Shown here piece after piece: positions 51,492 to 59,180 of a stretch of DNA of 63,680 nt. Under the pieces are notes generated by a model, which searched no databases, was not told where the DNA came from, and worked only from the letters and a program-made list of their open reading frames with translations. How positions within the stretch are numbered: the stretch's first letter is position 1; every line of letters starts with the position of its first letter. The DNA is taken from contig CAYOQK010000015.1 of the NCBI GenBank assembly GCA_964406105.1, positions 1-63,680 on the forward strand, given 5' to 3'. The translations under genes and the position numbers were made by a program. The DNA is from WGAB01 sp964406105 (GTDB lineage: Bacteria > Hydrothermota > Hydrothermia > WGAB01).

Positions 51492-52216
51492 TGGCCTGGC
51501 TGATCGGGCTTTGGATGGCTACATCGCCTTTCCATCAAGCCCTGGAGTTCGCCCGGTACCTGGATCGCCAGGACGACCCCTATCGGGCCATCCTGGAGTA
51601 TCAACGGGCCTTGTTCCTGTTGCCCTCCCCCGATACCTTGCTCCACGATTCCCTGGTGATCCGCATCGCCCAACTGCAGGAACGTCTGGATCGCCCAGAG
51701 GCTGCCCTCAGGACCCTGGAGGATGCCTGGGATACCCTGGCCTCCTCCTGGCGGTTTGAACGCGGCCGGGCCTTGTTCCTGCTGGGCGCGTATGCCGAGG
51801 CTCGCCGCTATTGGCAGGAGTGGGATACCCTGGTGGGGTGGACCTACCTGCGACAACAGGACTTCCTCAAGGCCTCCGAATTCCTGGGACCCCTGCCCGC
51901 GCCCTCCTCACGCTCGCCCTGGTTGGCTGCCTCCCTCTCGGCTGTCCTTCCCGGCCTGGGCAAGGTGTATGCCGGCCATCCTTGGGACGGCCTGTTCGCC
52001 TTTCTCGTCAACGCATTCACCGGCTGGAGAGCGTACCAGAGCCTTCAGGCTCACCGGCCTGTGGCCACCGCGGTGTACGGGGGGCTGTTCCTCTTCTTTT
52101 ACTCCGGCAACGTCTATGGGGCCTATGTGGCTGCCCGACAGTACAACCGCACACAGGTCCGCCTTCGCATGGCGGAGGCGGAGGTGAACCTGGGCTTGTG
52201 GCGGTATCTGCCATGA
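51488..52216 (+). CDS. TPR protein with C-terminal membrane segment, paralog A of the YidD cluster
   Basis: 242 residues. A short hydrophobic N-terminus precedes TPR-like helices (about 15-135, YRAILEYQRALFLLPSPDTL, RFERGRALFLLGAYAEARRY). The C-terminal membrane-associated part includes LSAVLPGLGKVYAGHPWDGL, two hydrophobic helices, then FYSGNVYGAYVAARQYN. The PGLGxVYxG and FYSG(N/G) motifs resemble DUF5683/TM2-like membrane proteins. Linked by ATGA overlap to the YidD gene and to its paralog. Confidence 0.7.
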   Translation: MMAWLIGLWMATSPFHQALEFARYLDRQDDPYRAILEYQRALFLLPSPDTLLHDSLVIRIAQLQERLDRPEAALRTLEDAWDTLASSWRFERGRALFLLGAYAEARRYWQEWDTLVGWTYLRQQDFLKASEFLGPLPAPSSRSPWLAASLSAVLPGLGKVYAGHPWDGLFAFLVNAFTGWRAYQSLQAHRPVATAVYGGLFLFFYSGNVYGAYVAARQYNRTQVRLRMAEAEVNLGLWRYLP

Positions 52217-52920
52217 TGCTCCTGTGGTGGGCTTGGCTGGGATTCGTTCAGCCGGTGCCTGGGCTGGCCGACACCCTGCTGGCCCAGGGAGAGGCCTTCC
52301 ACGCCATCACCGAGTACAAACGCCAACTGTTCTTTGGGCTGGGCGACTCCCTGCAGGCCCTGCAGGGCATCGCTCGGGCGTACGAGGCTCGGGGTCGCTG
52401 GGCCGAGGCCCTTGCGTACTGGGGCGAGGTGAATTACCGCAAGCCCTTGCCAGCCGTTCGTCACCGCATGGCCCGGCTCCTGTTGCTTCAGGGCCGAGCC
52501 CGTGAGGTGCTGGCCCTGTTGTACGGCGATTCCACACGCCAGGGCCGCCGATGGCGGGCCCTGGCCCTCGGCTATCTGGGACGCTATCCTGAGGCCCGCG
52601 ACAGCCTGTGCGCTCTGGGCGATACCCTGCCCGCCTTGCCCTCCCCTGGGGTGATCCACACCGTGGCATGGACGTTGCCCGGGGTGGGGTTCCTCCTGTT
52701 GGGAGAACCGGTCCGGGGGCTGTCTTCCCTGGTGGCCTTGGCCGGGTCCCTGCTCTGGGCCGGGTACCTGGTCCATCAACGACACTACAGCGACGCGGCA
52801 GCAGTGGGGGTTTCCTTCGTGCTGCGGTTCTACAGCGGGGGACGCGCCAGTGTCCTTCGCCTGTACCAGGAGAAGCAGCGGCAGGCCCTGCGGCATCTCG
52901 TAGAAACCGGGGTTCCCTAA
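52213..52920 (+). CDS. TPR protein with C-terminal membrane segment, paralog B of the YidD cluster
   Basis: 235 residues from ATG 52213 (ATGA overlap). It has the same design as the gene before it: N-terminal helical repeats (HAITEYKRQLFFGLGDSLQAL) and a C-terminal membrane part with WTLPGVGFLLLGEPVRGLSS and FYSGGRASVLRLYQEK. The pair therefore looks like an old tandem duplication. No enzyme motif is visible. Confidence 0.7.
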   Translation: MMLLWWAWLGFVQPVPGLADTLLAQGEAFHAITEYKRQLFFGLGDSLQALQGIARAYEARGRWAEALAYWGEVNYRKPLPAVRHRMARLLLLQGRAREVLALLYGDSTRQGRRWRALALGYLGRYPEARDSLCALGDTLPALPSPGVIHTVAWTLPGVGFLLLGEPVRGLSSLVALAGSLLWAGYLVHQRHYSDAAAVGVSFVLRFYSGGRASVLRLYQEKQRQALRHLVETGVP

Positions 52921-52940
52921 GGCGGCCTTACAATTTGGCC

Positions 52941-53477
52941 ATGAGGAAAGCGACGCTTTTGGGAATCTTGCTTTTGCCCGTGCTCCTGTGGGCAGGAAAA
53001 CCTGCCCCGCGATTCAGCCTTAAAGACCTTCACGGCAATACCGTCTCCCTGGACTCACTGCTCCAGAAGGGCCCGGTGATCCTGGACTTTTGGGCCACGT
53101 GGTGCACCTACTGCGACGAAGAGCTGGACCTTTTAAACGAGTTCCAAAAGGAATTCGGGGATCACCTTACCGTGGTGGCCATCTCCATAGATAGCCCCAA
53201 GACCGTGGCCAAGATCCGGGCGATGAAGGAGAGCCATAACTGGCAGTTTCCCATCTTGCTGGATCCCTCCAAGAAGTGGAAAACCCGGTACAAGGTGTTC
53301 GCTCTGCCCACGGTGTTTGTCATCAGCCCGGAGGGCGAGATCGTCAAAACCCACTTTGGATACAATCCCTCCCAAGAGGAGAACCTGCGGCAGGAGATCC
53401 GGGCCTTGATCGCCGAATACTTGGCCCAACAGGTGCCGCAGGATACCACGGAAACACCGTCTCCTTCGGCACCATAG
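52941..53477 (+). CDS. TlpA-type exported thioredoxin-fold protein
   Basis: 178 residues from ATG 52941. Signal peptide (ATLLGILLLPVLLWAG), then APRFSLKDLHGNTVSLDSL and the redox site FWATWCTYCDEELDLL, and the cis-Pro region FALPTVFVISPEG. A periplasmic thiol reductase of the TlpA/ResA type; the cysteine-rich YidD-like and 128-residue proteins nearby could be clients. No clear ribosome site is seen before the ATG (AATTTGGCC). Confidence 0.87.
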   Translation: MRKATLLGILLLPVLLWAGKPAPRFSLKDLHGNTVSLDSLLQKGPVILDFWATWCTYCDEELDLLNEFQKEFGDHLTVVAISIDSPKTVAKIRAMKESHNWQFPILLDPSKKWKTRYKVFALPTVFVISPEGEIVKTHFGYNPSQEENLRQEIRALIAEYLAQQVPQDTTETPSPSAP

Positions 53478-53499
53478 CCGAGGACAAAAGGAGGTACCC

Positions 53500-54123
53500 A
53501 TGCAGGCTTGGTTGCTGATCGGGCTTCTCGTTTCCCTTTCGCCGGATTCCCTGTTGGATGCCCTGGGCCAAAGGCTCCAGAGCATCCAGGACTACACGTG
53601 TGTGCTGGAAAGCTACGAGCGGCTGGGCAAAAAAGAGGTCCAGCGCACCTACGCATACCAGTACCTAAAACCCGGGTGGGTGAAGATGGTGATCACCGCG
53701 GGCGACAGCAAGGGAGCCCGGCTTTCCTACAACCCCGATTTAGGGAAGGTGCGGGCAGCCAAGGGGGGCATCTTGGGGGCCATCAAGATCCAGGTGTCCC
53801 CCGACAACAAGCGGGTGCGGTCCCTGCGCGGAGGGCGCGTGGACCGCTCTGGCTGGCCTGAGGTGCTCCAGGAGATCCGGCATCTTCTGGACACCGCGGA
53901 TACCGCTTGGGTTCGCGATTCGGCGAACCTGTGGATCCTGGAGATGCAGGGCGTCCACGCCGAACTCCCCGATGTCTATCGCCTTCGGGTCTTTGTGCAC
54001 CAGGCCGATACGCTTCCCTTGGGCTACGACGAGTACGATGACCAGGGGACCCTATTGCACCGGGTGCGATACCGCCAGGTGCGGCTGAACGTAGGCCTTA
54101 AAGAGGAGGATTTCAATCTTTGA
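53500..54123 (+). CDS. DUF1571-like exported protein
   Basis: 207 residues with AAAGGAGGT before ATG 53500. A short signal is followed by LQSIQDYTCVLESYERLGKKEV, VKMVITAGDSKGARLSYNPD and LPLGYDEYDDQGTLLHRVRY, the pattern of DUF1571/LolA-related proteins that hold lipid or lipoprotein in a half-barrel. Its biochemical role is not known to me. It follows the thioredoxin-like gene by 22 bases. Confidence 0.7.
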   Translation: MQAWLLIGLLVSLSPDSLLDALGQRLQSIQDYTCVLESYERLGKKEVQRTYAYQYLKPGWVKMVITAGDSKGARLSYNPDLGKVRAAKGGILGAIKIQVSPDNKRVRSLRGGRVDRSGWPEVLQEIRHLLDTADTAWVRDSANLWILEMQGVHAELPDVYRLRVFVHQADTLPLGYDEYDDQGTLLHRVRYRQVRLNVGLKEEDFNL

Positions 54124-54148
54124 GCACGGCCTGGCCCTGTTAGGGCAG

Positions 54149-54553
54149 GTGTCTCCCCTGGCCGTTTTCCTGTACGTGTTCGTGGGGCTTTTGGTGTACC
54201 TGCCCGTAGGGCCCGATGTGTATCTCATGGCCCGGGCTCGGGCGATGGGCCGGTTCCCCGTGGGAGCGTGGATGGCTGTGGTGCTGGCATACGCTGCGGC
54301 CTTGAGTGTGGCCTATGCCGTGGGCGCAGCCGGCCGTAAGGCCCTCCGCCGGGACCTGGGCCGCTGGGAACGGTGGATCCGTCGGTACGGCGGATGGGCT
54401 TCCTTCCTGGCAGCCGTGTCGCCGGTGCCTTTGCGTGAGTTCGCCCTGGTGGCAGGCTATTGCCGTATGGCGTATCCTGTGTTCCTAACGGGTATCTTGG
54501 CGGGCGTCATCCTGCGATTCACACTGGAATGCACGGTTTCTCTTATGTGGTGA
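54149..54553 (+). CDS. Small DedA/VTT-like membrane protein
   Basis: 134 residues from GTG 54149, or 145 from ATC 54116, where GAGGAGG stands six bases upstream and the added residues (FEHGLALLGQ) resemble DedA N-termini. Four hydrophobic helices; RRYGGWASFLAAVSPVPLRE and GYCRMAYPVFLTGILAGV match the VTT core (R-x-G-G-W...P...AG..RM). Shorter than usual DedA (about 200). The family handles phospholipid or carrier-lipid transport. Overlaps trmB by 25 bases. Confidence 0.6.
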   Translation: MSPLAVFLYVFVGLLVYLPVGPDVYLMARARAMGRFPVGAWMAVVLAYAAALSVAYAVGAAGRKALRRDLGRWERWIRRYGGWASFLAAVSPVPLREFALVAGYCRMAYPVFLTGILAGVILRFTLECTVSLMW

Positions 54554-55500
54554 ACTGGAAGGCCCTGGACTTCCCGATCCCCTGGGATCAGGTGTTCGGG
54601 TGGAGCGGGCCCATCGTGGTGGAAATCGGGTTCGGCAACGGCGACTTCCTGGTGGAAACCGCTCCCCGCCGTCCAGGCACCCGCTTCGTGGGAATTGAGA
54701 TCTCCCGTACCAGTGTGGAAAAGGCCTCTAAACGACTGCGGGCCCTGCGGATTCGCAACGTCCGCCTGATCCATTGGGACGCTCGGCCCGCTCTCCAGCA
54801 CCTGTTTGCCCCTCAGTCCATCGCCGAGGTGCACTCCTATTTCCCGGATCCCTGGCCCAAAAAACGCCACGAGAAGCGCAGGCTCTTCAGCGTAGAGTTC
54901 TGCCGCCTGGTGGCCTCCCGGCTTCGGGATCACGGTAAGGTGGTGCTGTACACCGACGACCCCGAGTACTTCGCTTGGGTGTCGCAGAATTTCCGGGAAA
55001 GTGGCCTGTATCGCGTGAGCGCAGGCCCCGCAGAACACGTGCCCGACACCAAATACGCCCAAAAGTGGCTCCGGGCGGGCCGACTCGTGTATGCTTTAGA
55101 GGCTTGGAAAACCCGGGAGCCCGAGGAGGGGTTCCCCATCGTCAAGAGGTTGAAGACCATGCCCAACGTGGTGCTGCGCTGCGAAGAGGAGGACTTCCTC
55201 GCCAAGTTTGTCCAGCAGTTCCAAGCCCTGGAGATCCTGGGAGGGGTGGACATCCGGATCCCCCGAGCGTACTTGGCACCCGACAAGCGCTCGGCCGTGT
55301 TTGAAACCTTCCTGAGGGAAAAGGGGATCCAACAACGGTTTTTCTTGGAGGTCAAACGACTGGGACAGCGGGTGGTGGTCAAGGTGCACGACGCCTTTGA
55401 GGTGGTGGCCACCCCCGGCGTGAAGATGGCTGTCACCGCCTTGGCCGATGCCTTGGTGCGCCGCGGCTGCCATCGCGTGTACACCACCGCAGAACCCTGA
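54529..55500 (+). CDS. trmB: tRNA (guanine-N7-)-methyltransferase with long C-terminal extension
   Basis: 323 residues from ATG 54529. SAM loop VVEIGFGNGDFLVETA and the family signature YFPDPWPKKRHEKRRLFS are present; VLYTDDPEYFAWV follows. It methylates G46 in the tRNA variable loop. The C-terminal 110 residues after about 210 (MPNVVLRCEEEDFLAKFVQQ...) have no counterpart in the 220-240-residue E. coli form. Long tails are known in Aquifex and similar thermophiles. Confidence 0.93.
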   Translation: MHGFSYVVNWKALDFPIPWDQVFGWSGPIVVEIGFGNGDFLVETAPRRPGTRFVGIEISRTSVEKASKRLRALRIRNVRLIHWDARPALQHLFAPQSIAEVHSYFPDPWPKKRHEKRRLFSVEFCRLVASRLRDHGKVVLYTDDPEYFAWVSQNFRESGLYRVSAGPAEHVPDTKYAQKWLRAGRLVYALEAWKTREPEEGFPIVKRLKTMPNVVLRCEEEDFLAKFVQQFQALEILGGVDIRIPRAYLAPDKRSAVFETFLREKGIQQRFFLEVKRLGQRVVVKVHDAFEVVATPGVKMAVTALADALVRRGCHRVYTTAEP

Positions 55501-55509
55501 GGAGGCAGA

Positions 55510-55941
55510 ATGAAACTGCTCCTGGCCCTGAGCAACACCCGGGATCGCGAAGAGGTGGTGCGCAACATCCTGCAGGAACTTCAGCCAGACGACCAGTTGA
55601 TCCTGCTCTTCGTGCTGGACCGCCGAGTGCCCGAGACCGTGTCCTCCTGGCTGCTGTATCTCGGATTCATGGGGGAAACCCTCACCGGAGAGATCGGTGA
55701 GGTGATCTTCCGAGAGCTCACCCAGGCCGCGGAACAGCGGGTAAAGGAAATCCGGCAACAGGCAGAACGTCGGGGCGTAAGGGTCAAGGTTCTGTTCCGA
55801 GAAGGGCCCTTCTTTGAGGCCCTGAAGGAGGTGTACGAGGCCGAGCAGCCGGATCGGGTGGTGTTTTGCCAGGAGGAGGGCGTGCTCTTCGCCGATCCCG
55901 AACCCACTCCGCCCCTGCCCTTCCCCTACGAGGAGTACTAA
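55510..55941 (+). CDS. UspA-like nucleotide-binding protein
   Basis: 143 residues, ribosome site GGAGG before ATG 55510. Beta-alpha pattern of the universal stress protein fold (MKLLLALSNTRDREEVVRNIL, LILLFVLDRRVPE, VRVKVLFREGPFFEALKEV, PDRVVFCQEE), but the usual ATP-binding G-x2-G-x9-G-S tail is missing. Last gene of the operon. Confidence 0.6.
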   Translation: MKLLLALSNTRDREEVVRNILQELQPDDQLILLFVLDRRVPETVSSWLLYLGFMGETLTGEIGEVIFRELTQAAEQRVKEIRQQAERRGVRVKVLFREGPFFEALKEVYEAEQPDRVVFCQEEGVLFADPEPTPPLPFPYEEY

Positions 55942-56066
55942 TCTCCTCGGTGGGAGTGTCCGCTTTCCCGCTCAGTGTCTGATGTGCGGGCTGGGGTTTT
56001 CCCCTGGCTTTTCTCTCAGAGCACGGGCCCGGGGGAGCGGGCAGCCCCCAGAGGGCTCCGCGGGGC
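55942..56066. other. Convergent intergenic spacer
   Basis: 125 bases between the UspA-like gene and the S9 peptidase, whose 3' ends face each other. It is GC-rich with local G/C complementarity (GGGCAGCCCCC, GGGGTTTTCCCC) that could form terminators. No open frame or RNA gene is recognised. Confidence 0.4.
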
Positions 56067-57845
56067 TCACGCCTTCAGGTGCCGCAGCAGGAACTCGGCG
56101 GTTAAGCGGTATGCACGTACCTGATTCACCCGCTTGGTGAACCCGTGGCCTTCGTCCTCAAACACCACGTATTCCACGGGCACACCCCGCTGACGCAGGG
56201 CTTCCACCATTTGGTCGGACTCGGCCTTGACCACCCGGGGGTCGTTGGCGCCCTGGATCACGAGGAGCGGTGCCCGCAGTTGGTGCACGTAGGTGATGGG
56301 GGAGCGTTCCAGCAGAAAATCCCGGTCCTTTTCCGGATCACCCAGGAGTTGCGCCATGTAGGGTTTCCAGTGTTCTGGCACGCTTCGGGCGAAGGTCACC
56401 AGGTTGGACGGGCCCACGATGTCCACCCCGCAGCAGAAGTACTCGGGCAAGCGGGTGAGGGCCGAGAGGGTCAGGAACCCGCCGTAACTGCCGCCGAAGA
56501 TGCCGATGCGTTGGGGGTTCACCCAGGGTTGCTGTCGGAGCCACTTCACACCCTCTTCCACATCCCGCAGCTCCTTGCCGCCCCAATCGCGCCACACTTG
56601 CCGCATGAAGGTTTTGCCGAAGCCGGTGGATCCCCGGTAGTTCGGGGCAAACACCGCAACACCGTGGTGTAAAAGGTACTGGTACAGGGGCACGTACCAG
56701 GGCCGCTCCTGGAAGTTGGGGCCTCCGTGCACCGAGACCACCACCGGCACCGGGCCGGATACCCCGCGAGGGCGGTACACCCAAGCTTGGATCTCCAGGC
56801 CGTCAAAGGACCGATAGGTGATGGATTCGGGCTCCACCAGGTCTTTTTCCGAGAGGTCGGTGTAGAACCCCCCGGCCACCTTCCGGTACCGTCCGGTGCG
56901 GAGGTTTAGGCGGAACAGGTTGGAGGGGAACCGGGCACCGTTGATCAGGAGGTACAGGGTATTTCCTTGGAGATCCAGGCTCAGGAATTGCCCCAGGGGC
57001 AGGCGGAACCGGTGGCTCCTCTGGCTGCCCTCGCGCCGCCGGTAAAGCACGTCCGTGCCCCCGTGGTTTTCCACCCAGTACAGGGCGCCTTGGTGGTACT
57101 GTGCCCATTCCACGTCGTGGTTCTTGCGGACCACAGGGGTGAGGGTGCGGGTTTCCAGGTCAAAGAAGCCCAGCCAGTGGAACTCGTGATCTCGGTTCGT
57201 GAGTACGTAGAACCCTCGGCCCGAGGGATGCCAATCGGTGGGCATCATGCTGACACCGGTTTCCGCGGGGATCAGCAGGTCGGTTTCGCCAGTGGCCAGG
57301 TGCACCAGCAGCACGTCGGTGGTTTCCATATCATGGGCCGAGAAGGCCAGAACCCACTGGCCATCGGGCGATACCGGACCCGGCTGGAGTTGACGGCCTA
57401 CGTGTGCCAAACGGCGGATCTCTCGGGTTTCCAAGTCCAGCACAAAGAGGTCCGGGGTTACCGGGTGCTCCCGGTCCGAGAAGAACACCACGTACCGGCC
57501 GTCGGGGGTGAGGGTCTTGCGGCCAAACCGGTGGAAGGCCTCGGGGTTCTGGGTGAGGTTCTCGGGCCATCGGCCCGGGTGGAGCAGGGCGATTTGGTGC
57601 TTCTCTCGGCCTTGGTAATCCAGGAGGAGCAGGATCCCGTAGGGTGTGGTGATGCCGAACCACACGGCCCATTCTTCATAGAAGGTGAGGCGTTCCGGGC
57701 ACCGACTCCGCAGGGTGCGACGCCACAGGTTCATTTGCCCCGAGGCATTGGAGACGTACAGGATCTCGTCCTGATGACCCTTGGGGAGCGAAAGGTTCAT
57801 CAGGCTCTCGTAGGCGAAAAACTCCTCAAAGCTCCGGTAGGGCAT
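56067..57845 (-). CDS. S9-family prolyl oligopeptidase / acylaminoacyl-peptidase
   Basis: 592 residues, CAAGGAGG before ATG 57845. N-terminal beta-propeller (about 20-330, e.g. TLTPDGRYVVFFSDREHP) and C-terminal alpha/beta-hydrolase with catalytic Ser in IGIFGGSYGGFLTL, Asp in LLVIQGANDPRVV and His in EDEGHGFTKR. No signal peptide, so cytoplasmic. It trims short peptides or acylated N-termini. The carbamate kinase gene lies 18 bases upstream. Confidence 0.93.
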   Translation of the reverse strand: MPYRSFEEFFAYESLMNLSLPKGHQDEILYVSNASGQMNLWRRTLRSRCPERLTFYEEWAVWFGITTPYGILLLLDYQGREKHQIALLHPGRWPENLTQNPEAFHRFGRKTLTPDGRYVVFFSDREHPVTPDLFVLDLETREIRRLAHVGRQLQPGPVSPDGQWVLAFSAHDMETTDVLLVHLATGETDLLIPAETGVSMMPTDWHPSGRGFYVLTNRDHEFHWLGFFDLETRTLTPVVRKNHDVEWAQYHQGALYWVENHGGTDVLYRRREGSQRSHRFRLPLGQFLSLDLQGNTLYLLINGARFPSNLFRLNLRTGRYRKVAGGFYTDLSEKDLVEPESITYRSFDGLEIQAWVYRPRGVSGPVPVVVSVHGGPNFQERPWYVPLYQYLLHHGVAVFAPNYRGSTGFGKTFMRQVWRDWGGKELRDVEEGVKWLRQQPWVNPQRIGIFGGSYGGFLTLSALTRLPEYFCCGVDIVGPSNLVTFARSVPEHWKPYMAQLLGDPEKDRDFLLERSPITYVHQLRAPLLVIQGANDPRVVKAESDQMVEALRQRGVPVEYVVFEDEGHGFTKRVNQVRAYRLTAEFLLRHLKA

Positions 57846-57863
57846 GGGTTGCCTCCTTGTGGT

Positions 57864-58838
57864 TTACGGGTGGATATGGGTGCCGGCCGTGCCGGCCAGG
57901 GCCTCGGTGGCCCGTTCAATGCTGGTGATGATCACCTCCTGGCCGCCCCCACGCAGGAAGTGGAGGGCAGCCTCAATCTTCGGCCCCATGTTGCCGGGCG
58001 GGAACTGGCCTTCGGCCAGGTAGGCCGCCGCTTGTGCCGCGGTGAGATGGTCCAAGGGCTGGGCTTGGGGCGTGCCGAAGTTCAGGTAAACCTGGTCCAC
58101 CTCGGTGAGGATGATGAGCCTGCGGGCCCCGATCTCCAAGGCCAGCACTGCCGACGCCCGGTCCTTGTCAATCACAGCCGGGATTCCCTGGTATCCGTGG
58201 TTCTGGCGTACCACCGGGATCCCCCCGCCGCCCACCGCCACGGTTACCACCCCCTGGGACACCAGGTTGCGGATCACCGGGGCCTCTACCACGTGTTGGG
58301 GCCAAGGGGAGGGAACCACGGCACGCCAGCCGCGGCCAGCGTCCTCCCGCATGGGAAGGCCCAGCACTTCCTGCAGCCTCTGGGCTTCTTCCTCGGTATA
58401 GAAGTCACCGATGGGTTTGGTGGGGTTCTGGAAAGCGGGGTCCTTGGGATCCACCTCTACCCGTGTGATCACTCCCACGGCGGCCCGGGAGATCCCGTGC
58501 TCTTGGAACACCTGGTGCAGGGCGTTCACGATGAGGTAGCCGATCCAGCCTTGGGTGTTGGCGTTGAGCACGTCTAAGGGATAGGGAGGGTACCATTCGC
58601 GGGCCAGGATGTTGCGGTGAAACTCCACGCCCACTTGGGGCCCGTTGCCGTGGGTGATGGCGATCTTCCGGCCTTTGGTGAACAGGGGCAGGAGGTTCTG
58701 CATGGATCGGAGAACGTTGGCGTACTGGGTGTCAATGGAAAAGTCCTCCCCCTTCTTTCGCAGGGCGTTGCCGCCCAGCGCGATCACCAAGGTTTCATCA
58801 GAAGAGGATGCATAGGGCAAGGGCGTACTCCTTTTCAT
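57864..58838 (-). CDS. arcC: Carbamate kinase
   Basis: 324 residues. Amino-acid-kinase motifs: LVIALGGNALRKKGED, ITHGNGPQVG, VTVAVGGGGIPVV, AVIDKDRASAVLALEIGA and LILTEVDQVYLNFG. It converts carbamoyl phosphate and ADP to ATP or the reverse; no arginine deiminase or ornithine transcarbamylase gene is near. ATG 58838 lies within the acpS 3' end (41-base overlap); a start near TTG 58790 would remove the overlap and give a more usual N-terminus. Confidence 0.93.
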   Translation of the reverse strand: MKRSTPLPYASSSDETLVIALGGNALRKKGEDFSIDTQYANVLRSMQNLLPLFTKGRKIAITHGNGPQVGVEFHRNILAREWYPPYPLDVLNANTQGWIGYLIVNALHQVFQEHGISRAAVGVITRVEVDPKDPAFQNPTKPIGDFYTEEEAQRLQEVLGLPMREDAGRGWRAVVPSPWPQHVVEAPVIRNLVSQGVVTVAVGGGGIPVVRQNHGYQGIPAVIDKDRASAVLALEIGARRLIILTEVDQVYLNFGTPQAQPLDHLTAAQAAAYLAEGQFPPGNMGPKIEAALHFLRGGGQEVIITSIERATEALAGTAGTHIHP

Positions 58839-59157
58839 GGCTGAGACTCACCCTGGGAATTTTACCGCGGAGCCGGGCCTCCAAACGGGGATGCAGCCGA
58901 TATCGGGGACGGCCTGAGGGGTCCAGTTCCACGGAGATGTCGGTCCACCGTACTCCATGGCGGAGGCCGGTCCCCAGGGCCTTGAGCAGGGCTTCCTTTG
59001 CGGCGAAGCGGGCGGCGAAGCACCGAGCCGCATCCCTCCGGCCCAGACAGATCTGCTGTTCCGTCTTGGTGAACAGGCGGTTCAGGGCTCGGGGGCCGAA
59101 GCGATCCAACAGCCGCTGCATACGTGGCACGGAAACCATGTCCACCCCGACGTCCAT
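58798..59157 (-). CDS. acpS: Holo-[acyl-carrier-protein] synthase
   Basis: 119 residues from ATG 59157 (AAGGGG upstream). Motifs MDVGVDMVSVPRM with the magnesium Asp, and RCFAARFAAKEALLKALGTG with the Glu, define AcpS, which transfers phosphopantetheine from CoA to acyl carrier protein. The C-terminus ends VSLSHEKEYALALCILF. Confidence 0.94.
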   Translation of the reverse strand: MDVGVDMVSVPRMQRLLDRFGPRALNRLFTKTEQQICLGRRDAARCFAARFAAKEALLKALGTGLRHGVRWTDISVELDPSGRPRYRLHPRLEARLRGKIPRVSLSHEKEYALALCILF

Positions 59158-59180
59158 GGGGTCGTTCCCCTTGGTGCCCT

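Noticed and set aside
50419..55941. Horizontally acquired island
   Set aside because: Base composition and codon use look the same as the flanks, and there is no integrase, repeat border or tRNA at the edges.
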